Assembly: GCF_900108315.1 (NCBI RefSeq)
Contig: NZ_FNVB01000009.1
Span: forward strand, 310,001-374,000
Reading direction: 5' to 3'
Length of the DNA stretch: 64,000 bases
Source of the DNA: Saccharopolyspora kobensis
GTDB lineage: Bacteria; Actinomycetota; Actinomycetes; Mycobacteriales; Pseudonocardiaceae
This document shows, one piece after another, positions 52,271-59,024 of the stretch (positions within the stretch are counted from its first letter, which is position 1; each line of letters begins with the position of its first letter). A program made the translations under genes and the position numbers. The notes under the pieces are model-generated. The model did not search any database. It had not been told where the DNA came from and saw only the letters and a program-made list of their open reading frames with translations.

Positions 52271-52849
52271 GTGCTGGGCAGTCTTGCGCTGAGTTCCGTG
52301 GCGATCTTCGTGGCCGAACTCGGGGACAAATCCCAATTGATGGCGATGACCTTCGCGACCCGCTACCGCGCGTGGCAGGTGCTGCTCGGCATCACCATCG
52401 CCACCACCGTGGTGCACGCGGTTTCGGTCGCGCTGGGCTTCGGGATGGGCGAACTGCTGCCGACCGAGTGGATCGCGCTGATCGCCGGAGTGGCGTTCCT
52501 GGGCTTCGCCGCGTGGACGCTGCGCGGTGATCACCTGACCGAGGAGGAGAAGCGCAAGGCCTCCCGGCGCGCGGGTTCGGCGGTGCTGGTGGTGACGGTC
52601 GCCTTCTTCCTCGCGGAACTGGGCGACAAGACGATGCTGGCCACGGTCACGCTCGCCACCCACCACGACTGGCTCGGCACCTGGATCGGCTCGACGATCG
52701 GCATGGTGGTGGCCGACGCGCTGGCCATCGGCATCGGCCTGCTGCTCGGCAAGCACCTGCCGGAGCGCCTGATCCGCTACGGCGCGGCGGCCCTCTTCGC
52801 GATCTTCGGGGCCTGGCTGGTCGTCGACGCGGCACTCGCCCTCCTCTGA
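52271..52849 (+). CDS. TMEM165/GDT1-family manganese exporter
   Basis: A 192-residue protein with six transmembrane segments in two repeats. Each repeat has the family motif: VAELGDKSQLMAMTFATRY near residue 14 and LAELGDKTMLATVTLATHH near 115 (ExGDK[S/T]). They form the cation site. GDT1 proteins move Mn2+ (and Ca2+) against H+, and the yybP-ykoY riboswitch upstream fits manganese detoxification. GTG 52271 has GAAGAGG upstream. A strong terminator follows. Confidence 0.93.
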   Translation: MLGSLALSSVAIFVAELGDKSQLMAMTFATRYRAWQVLLGITIATTVVHAVSVALGFGMGELLPTEWIALIAGVAFLGFAAWTLRGDHLTEEEKRKASRRAGSAVLVVTVAFFLAELGDKTMLATVTLATHHDWLGTWIGSTIGMVVADALAIGIGLLLGKHLPERLIRYGAAALFAIFGAWLVVDAALALL

Positions 52850-52864
52850 GGGAGAGCGACCGCG

Positions 52865-52903
52865 GCATGCGCCGCAGGCGAGCAATTCACCTGCGGCGCA
52901 TGC
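52865..52903 (+). terminator. Hairpin terminator after the GDT1 gene
   Basis: Perfect 14-bp stem GCATGCGCCGCAGG (52865-52878) / its complement (52890-52903) with an 11-nt loop. Confidence 0.85.
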
Positions 52904-52974
52904 ACAGGCGGGATTTCAGGCGGCGGCCGGGTTTCCGCTGTCTGAACCGCCTCGCGGAATCTGCCGCCGGGGGA

Positions 52975-53364
52975 TCAGCACTTCTCGAACGTGGTCGAAG
53001 AAGAGCGGTAGACGGCTCCGGTGGAGCTGGCCGTTTCGGTGTAGACCTCGACGGTGGCGCCGGTGTTGCACGGCGCCTTCGCGGTCAGGTTGATTTCGGT
53101 GCCGCTCTGAGCCAACTCACCGATCACCTTGGGTGCGGCGTTCTTCTGGGACACCACGATGCGGACGTTGACCGTCGCCGTGTTCAGACATCCGGTGCGC
53201 CCGCCGTTGGCGACCAGCGTGTTGCCCTCGCGCGTCGGTTGGTAGGCGAAGAGCGCGCACGCCGGGGCTTGTTCGGGGGTGGCGGCGATCGCCGGGACCG
53301 CGGGCGCGATCGCGAACGCGGTGAGTGCGGCCGCAATGCTGAACAGGACGGGTGAACGTCGCAT
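52975..53364 (-). CDS. Small secreted protein of unknown function
   Basis: A 129-residue protein with a signal peptide (FSIAAALTAFAIAPAVPAIAA, cleavage near residue 28). The mature ~100 residues are beta-rich and contain four cysteines (PACALF, TGCLN, APCNTG, and the C-terminal Cys), enough for two disulfides, with TGAVYRSSSTTFEKC at the end. I do not recognise a family. ATG 53364 is in the right place with AAGGCATCGG upstream. Alone, convergent with the GDT1 gene. Confidence 0.7.
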   Translation of the reverse strand: MRRSPVLFSIAAALTAFAIAPAVPAIAATPEQAPACALFAYQPTREGNTLVANGGRTGCLNTATVNVRIVVSQKNAAPKVIGELAQSGTEINLTAKAPCNTGATVEVYTETASSTGAVYRSSSTTFEKC

Positions 53365-53568
53365 TCCGATGCCTTCTTTCCGTCTGCCGAATTGCCGTCA
53401 GGGGCATCGGAAGTCGATCACCCGGCGTGATGGCTGTCAATTCGGGGTCGAGTGGGGAGAAGTTTTTCACCCGACCGAGTAAGGCTTTTCGGCGTGTCGT
53501 CCACGGTCTTGATCCGCGCAATTCCGCTCGATTCCGTCGAATATGAATCGTGGTCACATCTCGGCGAC

Positions 53569-53586
53569 TGTGCAATATGTGCAATA
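53569..53586 (+). promoter_or_regulatory. Tandem repeat upstream of the IclR gene
   Basis: TGTGCAATA occurs twice head-to-tail without a gap (53569-53577, 53578-53586), 35 bases before the IclR start. It is a possible autoregulatory site. Confidence 0.55.
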
Positions 53587-53621
53587 GGTCTGTTAATCTT
53601 GCAGCCCTGGAGGGGGTGGGG

Positions 53622-54368
53622 ATGTCCAAGACGGTCGCCAAGGCGGTTCACGTGCTCGAATCCCTCGCCGAGGCGCCCAAGACGATCGCTGAGCTGGCGC
53701 GGGAGCTGGACGTGCACAGCTCCTCCGCGCTGCGCATGGTGCAGCCGCTGGCCGACGGCGGGCTGATCGCCCGCGGGCCGGACAACCGGTACCGGCTCGG
53801 GCTGCGCCTGGTGGAACTCGGCCAGCAGGTGCTCGACGAGATGGACCTGCGGGTCCTCGCCCGGCCGCACCTGATCGCGCTCGCCGACGCGACCCGCGCG
53901 ACCGTGCACCTGGCCCAGCTGGTGGACGACCAGATCGTCTACGTGGACAAGATCGAGGGCGCGGCGACGATCCGCACCTGGTCGCGCATCGGGCGAGCGG
54001 TTCCGCTGCACACCGCGGCGGCCAGCAAGGTGATCCTGGCCGCGCTGCCCGCACCGCACTGCGACCGACTGCTGGCCGCGCACACCTTCACCCGCTTCAC
54101 CGAGCGCACCATCACCGACCCGGCGGAGTTCCGGGAACACCTCGCGACGGTCGCCCGCCTCGGCTACGCGACCGACCAGGCCGAGTTCGAGCCCCTGGTG
54201 CACTGCATCGGCGTCGCGATCCCGGACGCGACCGGACAGCTGGGCGCGGCGATCTCGCTGACCACCGTCCGCGCGTCGGTCGAGCAACCGGTGCCGGACA
54301 AGCCGCTGCACCGGATGCGGGAGGCCGCGAACGCGATCGCCACCGCGCTCGGCCGCCCGCTGCGCTGA
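53622..54368 (+). CDS. IclR-family regulator
   Basis: A 248-residue regulator. The N-terminal winged helix begins TVAKAVHVLESLAEAPKTIAELARELDVHSSSALRMVQ. The C-terminal effector domain has YVDKIEGAATIRTWSRIGRAVPLHTAAASKVILAA and GYATDQAEFEPLVHCIGVAI, the usual IclR pocket. ATG 53622 follows GGAGGGGG. No obvious catabolic target lies beside it; the downstream saccharopine-dehydrogenase-like gene, 97 bases away, is the nearest candidate. Confidence 0.92.
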   Translation: MSKTVAKAVHVLESLAEAPKTIAELARELDVHSSSALRMVQPLADGGLIARGPDNRYRLGLRLVELGQQVLDEMDLRVLARPHLIALADATRATVHLAQLVDDQIVYVDKIEGAATIRTWSRIGRAVPLHTAAASKVILAALPAPHCDRLLAAHTFTRFTERTITDPAEFREHLATVARLGYATDQAEFEPLVHCIGVAIPDATGQLGAAISLTTVRASVEQPVPDKPLHRMREAANAIATALGRPLR

Positions 54369-54465
54369 CACCCGCCAGGGTGATCGACGAAACTCCCGGC
54401 AACCCGTGACCCCGCTGAACGGTGTTCGTTAGCAGGATGTTCGGCGCAACCCGGAGAGGATCGCG

Positions 54466-55521
54466 ATGACCTGGATGATCTACGGCGCGAGCGGCTACAC
54501 CGGCAGGCTGGTCGCCGACCTGGCGGTCGATCGCGGTGAACGCCCGGTGCTGGCGGGTCGCGACCCGGCGAAGGTCGCCGCGGTGGCCGCCCCGCGCGGG
54601 CTGCCCCACCGCACCTTCGACCTCGCCGATCCCGACGCGGTGGACGCCGGCCTGCAGGGCGTGGACGTCGTCGCGCACTGCGCAGGCCCGTTCTCCGCGA
54701 CCGCGGAGGCGATGGTCGACGGCTGCCTGCGAAACGGCGTGCACTACCTGGACATCACCGGTGAGATCGACGTGTTCGAGGCGGTGTTCGCGCGGCACGA
54801 GGAGGCTCGCAGCGCCGGGTCGGTGCTGCTGCCCGGTGCCGGTTTCGACGTGGTGCCGACCGATTGCCTGGCCGCGATGGTCGCCGCCGAGCTGCCCACC
54901 GCGACCCACCTGGACCTCGCTTTCCACGCCAGCGGCGGGATCAGCGGCGGCACGCTGAAGAGCGCGCTGGAGGGCGCGGCGCTGGGCGGTCGCGCCCGCG
55001 TCGACGGCGAAGTGCGAGTGGTGCCGATGGGCTGGCGGCGGCGCGAGGTGCCGTTCCCGTCCGGCCCGCGGCGGGTCACCTCGCTGCCCTGGGGCGATGT
55101 GAGCACGGCCTACCGCAGCACCGGGATCGGCAACATCACCACCTTCGCCCACCTGCCGGGCCTGGACCTTGCGGGTGCGCGGTCGAGCCGGCTGTCCCAA
55201 GCGCTGATGCGCACGCACGTGGTGCAGCGGCTGGGCAAAGCGGCGATCGGCGCTGTCGTGCGCGGACCCGGCCACACCGCCCGCTCGCGCAGTTGGGTGG
55301 AGGTGTACGCCGAGGCCACCGACGACTCCGGCCGCAGCGTCTGCGCGGCCCTGCTCGGCCCGGACACCTACGACCTCACGGCCGACTCGGTCCTGCGCGC
55401 GGTCAACGCCCTGCAGTCCGAACCGCCGGAACCGGGCGCCCACACGCCGTCCACGGCATTCGGCGCGGACTTCATCCGCCGCCTCCACGGAATCCGCATC
55501 ATCGAACCAGCCCGCCGCTGA
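54466..55521 (+). CDS. Saccharopine dehydrogenase-like NAD(P)-binding protein
   Basis: A 351-residue protein with a Rossmann domain (MIYGASGYTGRLVADLAVDRG; VVAHCAGPFSATAEAMVDGCL; GVHYLDITGEIDVFEAVF) and a substrate domain (PGAGFDVVPTDCLAAMVAAELP; FHASGGISGGTLKSALEGAALG). This is the 'trans-acting enoyl reductase/saccharopine dehydrogenase-like' group known in actinobacteria. The reaction is unknown. ATG 54466 has GGAGAGG upstream. It follows the IclR gene on the same strand. Confidence 0.87.
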   Translation: MTWMIYGASGYTGRLVADLAVDRGERPVLAGRDPAKVAAVAAPRGLPHRTFDLADPDAVDAGLQGVDVVAHCAGPFSATAEAMVDGCLRNGVHYLDITGEIDVFEAVFARHEEARSAGSVLLPGAGFDVVPTDCLAAMVAAELPTATHLDLAFHASGGISGGTLKSALEGAALGGRARVDGEVRVVPMGWRRREVPFPSGPRRVTSLPWGDVSTAYRSTGIGNITTFAHLPGLDLAGARSSRLSQALMRTHVVQRLGKAAIGAVVRGPGHTARSRSWVEVYAEATDDSGRSVCAALLGPDTYDLTADSVLRAVNALQSEPPEPGAHTPSTAFGADFIRRLHGIRIIEPARR

Positions 55522-55668
55522 CAACAGCAGGCCCCAAGGCGCGGACATCAGCAGGCCCCGAGGCGCGGACACTCCGCCCGACCCGTCCTACCGAAGAAAC
55601 CCGCACTCCAACGCCCTGCCGGTACCCGCCCGGACGCTACCTCGCCCGGTGCTGCCTCCGGTGGTCGT

Positions 55669-55811
55669 GCAATTTCAATTGAAATCACACCTCTGATTTC
55701 AATTGAAATTGCGCGATGTCCGACGCACCGTCGGTGTGTCGGGTGCCCGACACACCGGACCGGTCCACAACTTCCATTGAAATTGCGGGTGTGATTTCAA
55801 TTGAAGTTGCG
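55669..55811. repeat. Composite A+T-rich palindromic repeat, copy 2
   Basis: The same design as at 7660-7788. (1) Perfect 17-bp arms 55669-55685 and 55696-55712, loop of 10 nt, core ATTTCAATTGAAAT. (2) Central G+C hairpin CGGTGTGTCGGG / CCCGACACACCG (55732-55743, 55746-55757). (3) A second A+T hairpin, arms 55768-55783 and 55794-55809 with a single mismatch and again a 10-nt loop. It borders the 3' end of a VOC gene that looks shortened. The rest of the 307-bp gap (55522-55828) holds nothing else I can see. Confidence 0.85.
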
Positions 55812-55828
55812 TGGTTGGCATTGTCGGG

Positions 55829-56389
55829 TCAGGTGGGGAGGATGCGGAGCATCCCGGTGGGGGCGGATGACGCGGCCAGGAACTCCAGGTGGGGGCCTTC
55901 GCCGGAGGCCGGGTGGAGGGCGGCGAATTCGGCGCTGTCGGTGGCGAGGTCCATGCCCGTGGTCTCGGCCCAGCGGCGGGCCAGGGAGCGCGGATCGGGG
56001 GTGTCGACCACGATCGCGGCGATCGGGCCGGTGCGCTCGTAGATCTTGCGGGGTTCGAGCACGCAGAGCTCGTTGCCCTCGACGTCGGCCATCACCACCC
56101 ACGGCACGTCGCTGCTCTGGTCGATGTCGGCGAACCGGGCGCCGGCGTTGAACAGCCGCTCGACGAGCTTGGTCTGGTCGTCGTGCGACTCGCTGCGCAG
56201 GTCCAGGTGCACACCGTTCTTGGCGGTCTTGTCCACCGCACCCGGCACGAACCGCAGCTCGACGCCCGCACCGCCCGGGTGCACCGCGGTCCCGGATTCG
56301 GCATCGAGGTTCCAGCCGAGCACGTCGGCCCACCACCGCGCGAGCCGCTGCGGCTCCCGTGCCGAGAACTCCACGACGACCGATGCCAT
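55829..56389 (-). CDS. VOC/glyoxalase-like protein, C-terminally shortened
   Basis: A 186-residue protein. The first VOC unit is complete: VVVEFSAREPQRLARWWADVLGW, GVELRFVPGAVDKTAKNGVHLDLR, VPWVVMADVEGNELCVLEPR. A second unit begins (IAAIVVDTPDPRSLARRWAETTGM) but stops at GPHLEFLAASSAPTGMLRILPT, where relatives continue with a second HLDL...EGNEFCV half. The cut is 18 bases from the composite repeat at 55669-55811. VOC proteins of this kind are often antibiotic-binding or dioxygenase-like; function unknown here. Confidence 0.78.
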   Translation of the reverse strand: MASVVVEFSAREPQRLARWWADVLGWNLDAESGTAVHPGGAGVELRFVPGAVDKTAKNGVHLDLRSESHDDQTKLVERLFNAGARFADIDQSSDVPWVVMADVEGNELCVLEPRKIYERTGPIAAIVVDTPDPRSLARRWAETTGMDLATDSAEFAALHPASGEGPHLEFLAASSAPTGMLRILPT

Positions 56390-56485
56390 GGGCGAAAGCT
56401 ACCGCAGATCCCGGACGGCAACTCGTCGTGCGGCGGGGGCGAAAAGGACTGGCGTCCCGGCGTCCGGGCGGGCGAAGCTGCTGCC

Positions 56486-56974
56486 ATGCGGATTCGTGAA
56501 GCGCGCCTCGACGACTGGTCGGCGATCTGGCCGTTCATGCGGGACATCGCGGCGGCGGGGGAGACGTTCTCCTGGGACCGGGACATCTCCGAGGAACGGG
56601 CCCGGGAGCGGTGGTTCCCGGAGCTGCCCGGGCGCACGGTGGTGGCGGTCGACGACGACGGCGCGGTGCTCGGCACCGCGGTGTCCGGGCCGAACCACGA
56701 GGGCCCGGCCGGTCATGTGGCGACCGCGAGCTTCATGGTCGACGCGGCGCGCGCCGGGCGCGGTGTCGGGCGGGCGCTGGGGCGTCACGTGCTGGACCAG
56801 GCGCGGGCCGACGGCTTCCGCGCCATGCAGTTCAACGCCGTGGTGGAGACCAACACCAGGGCGGTCGCGCTGTGGCGCTCACTGGGCATGGAGATCGTCG
56901 CGACGCTCCCGCAGGCCTTCCACCACCCGGCGCACGGCTACGTCGGCCTGCACGTCATGTACCAGCTGCTGTGA
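56486..56974 (+). CDS. GNAT-family N-acetyltransferase
   Basis: A 162-residue GNAT: MRIREARLDDWSAIWPFMRDI start, VAVDDDGAVLGTAVSGPN, acetyl-CoA motif AARAGRGVGRALGRHVLDQA, then FNAVVETNTRAVALWRSLGMEIVAT and the C-terminal HPAHGYVGLHVMYQ as in the L-amino-acid/phosphinothricin branch. The target is unknown. ATG 56486. Its 3' end overlaps the convergent TIGR02679 gene by 20 bases. Confidence 0.88.
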   Translation: MRIREARLDDWSAIWPFMRDIAAAGETFSWDRDISEERARERWFPELPGRTVVAVDDDGAVLGTAVSGPNHEGPAGHVATASFMVDAARAGRGVGRALGRHVLDQARADGFRAMQFNAVVETNTRAVALWRSLGMEIVATLPQAFHHPAHGYVGLHVMYQLL

Positions 56975-58217
56975 GCCCGGCCCGGAGATCGGCGAGCAGG
57001 CTCGGCAGCACGACCTCCTCCTCGACGGCGCGGGCCGCGGTGGACATCAGCTCGGCCAGCGCCGGATCCCACGGCGTCTCCAGTGCGGCGCCGACGAGGT
57101 TCGGCAGGTCGGTGCGGTCCGCGGCCGCGCGGTCGAGCGCCTCGCGGTAGTCGGCGGCCGACATCCGCCAGGGCCGGGCGCGGTGGTGCTCCCAGAGGGC
57201 CCGGGCGATGCCGATGCCCGCCCAGTCGAAATCGCCGTGGTGGTGCAGGGTCGCGCCCTCGGTGGTCAGCCGGTCCAGCAGGGCCAGCGCGACCGTCGTC
57301 GGGTGGCCGGACACGCACACCACGGGGTGCTCGATGCCTTCCTGCACGGCGGATTCCAGCACGCGCGGGCTCTCGCACACCGCGACGGCGGTACCGGGCT
57401 CGACGAGCCGTGCCGGAGCCGCGCGCAGGTCGAGGTGGGTCAGGTGCGTCGGCAGGCCGATCGCGGACCGCTGCCGGACACCGCACGACCACGAATCGGC
57501 GCCGACCAGCGGCAACGCCCAGGTCAGCACACTCGCGGACACCGCGTCGAGGGTGACGCCGCAGCGCTCCCACAGCGCCCGCCGCTCCCGCTCGTTCCCG
57601 GGTGACTCGACTCCGTGGGCCAGGGCAGCGGCCTTGAGCACGACCCGGCTCAACGTCGTGCCGCTGTCGAGCTGGTGCGGATCACCGAACCGAGCGGCGA
57701 GTTCACCACGCGAAACCCAGGCCGCGGGCGCGCGATCCAGCGCGAGCGCGGACAGAACTCCAGCGGCGCTCCGCGCGATGGCGGGAAGTTCGTCCGCTGC
57801 CACGCGCCCGTACTGGCGGATCCACTGCATCCACGGCACGGCCCAACCGGTCTCCGCGAGCCCGTGCGCCACCAACGCCGCGCGCAGCGGTTCGAGTTCC
57901 CGCTGCTCGTCCCGCGAGCTCGACTCCCGCTGGACCACCGGCCGCTCGTGCAGGATCTCCAGGACTTCCGCCAGTCCCAGGCCGAACCGGCTCCCGCGCA
58001 CCGCATCGTCCAATTTGGACACGCTGATCCGCGTTCCGCGCCCCAGCATCGGCCGCCCGTACACCTCGCCGACGAGCCGCTGCGCCTCGGCGTCGGGCAA
58101 CTCCAGCCGGAACGTCGCCGGCGGCTTCGGCGATTCCAGCGCTTCCCGCGCCTGCTCCCACAGGCCGCGCAGCGCAGCAACGCCCCACGCCGCGCGAACG
58201 TCGTCCGCGATCCCCAC
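56955..58217 (-). CDS. TIGR02679 family protein (Wadjet JetD-like Toprim nuclease)
   Basis: A 420-residue protein with N-terminal DUF3323 and C-terminal DUF2399 (Toprim) regions. The Toprim metal site is seen as Glu282 in VAVCESPRVLESA and Asp329/Asp331 in HHHGDFDWAGIGIARALW, as in topoisomerase VI A and the JetD nuclease subunit. In Wadjet systems this subunit cleaves plasmid DNA that the SMC complex has extruded. GTG 58217 has GGAGG seven bases upstream. It is the last gene of the operon, but separated from the SMC gene by an alpha/beta hydrolase. Confidence 0.88.
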   Translation of the reverse strand: MGIADDVRAAWGVAALRGLWEQAREALESPKPPATFRLELPDAEAQRLVGEVYGRPMLGRGTRISVSKLDDAVRGSRFGLGLAEVLEILHERPVVQRESSSRDEQRELEPLRAALVAHGLAETGWAVPWMQWIRQYGRVAADELPAIARSAAGVLSALALDRAPAAWVSRGELAARFGDPHQLDSGTTLSRVVLKAAALAHGVESPGNERERRALWERCGVTLDAVSASVLTWALPLVGADSWSCGVRQRSAIGLPTHLTHLDLRAAPARLVEPGTAVAVCESPRVLESAVQEGIEHPVVCVSGHPTTVALALLDRLTTEGATLHHHGDFDWAGIGIARALWEHHRARPWRMSAADYREALDRAAADRTDLPNLVGAALETPWDPALAELMSTAARAVEEEVVLPSLLADLRAGLTAAGT

Positions 58218-58243
58218 CGCACAACCTCCAAACAACGCCGGGC

Positions 58244-59005
58244 TCAGCCGACGGGAACCGTCTTCCGCAGGAACTCGATCAGCAGCTCGGCGACCGCCGA
58301 CGGCCGCTCCAGGGCGGGAAGGTGACCCGCCCAGGGCAGTTCGACGTGCTCGGCGTCCACGAGGATCTCGGGCAGCCGGGCGGCGATCCGCCGGAAGTCG
58401 GCCAGGTCGTGCGCTCCGGAAACGGCCAGGCACGGCGCCTGCACCGCCGCCAGGTCCACCTCGTGCTCGATCTTCTCGAACTCCTCGGCGGCGCACTGCA
58501 GCTCGAAGGCGTGCCGCTGCATCAGGCGCACCGACTCGCGGGCCGGTTCGCCGGCCTCCGGGCCGAGCCAGCTCTCGACCATCAGCTCCGTCGCACCATC
58601 GAGATCGCCCTCCTCCAGCAGCGCTTCCTCGCGCTCGCCGAGCGCGGTCAGCTCGGCGGAGGGCTCGTGCCCGGGCATGGCGGCGCAGAGCAGCGCGAGC
58701 GCGCCCACCCGCTCCGGACGGCGCGCGGCGATCTCCAGAGCGACGTGCCCGCCGAACGAAGCCCCCACGAAGGCGGCCTGCGCGATGCCGAGGTCGTCCA
58801 GGAGCGCCAGCACGTCATCGGCGTCGTTGTACGGCCGATCCGCCGCGGGAGTCGCACCGAAACCCCGGAGATCGCAGCGCACCACCCGGTATCCGGCGTC
58901 GATCAGCGCGGGCCGCTGGCCGTCCCACATCCTCCGGTCGCAGACCCCGGCGTGCAGGAGGACCAGCGCGGCGCCGTCACCGGCCACGTCGTGTGCGAGC
59001 TTCAT
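58244..59005 (-). CDS. Alpha/beta hydrolase within the Wadjet-like operon
   Basis: A 253-residue alpha/beta-fold hydrolase. Motifs: VLLHAGVCDRRMWDGQ (oxyanion loop), DLRGFGATP, nucleophile in FVGASFGGHVALEIAAR, the Asp in VSGAHDLADFR and His in LPWAGHLPALERP. It is related to pimeloyl-ester-type and 3-oxoadipate lactonase-type enzymes. It lies 19 bases after the SMC stop and 26 bases before the TIGR02679 start, all on the minus strand, so it is probably co-transcribed. It is not a standard Wadjet component; whether it is part of the system or a passenger is open. Confidence 0.9.
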   Translation of the reverse strand: MKLAHDVAGDGAALVLLHAGVCDRRMWDGQRPALIDAGYRVVRCDLRGFGATPAADRPYNDADDVLALLDDLGIAQAAFVGASFGGHVALEIAARRPERVGALALLCAAMPGHEPSAELTALGEREEALLEEGDLDGATELMVESWLGPEAGEPARESVRLMQRHAFELQCAAEEFEKIEHEVDLAAVQAPCLAVSGAHDLADFRRIAARLPEILVDAEHVELPWAGHLPALERPSAVAELLIEFLRKTVPVG

Positions 59006-59024
59006 CCGAAAGATCCTATCCAGC

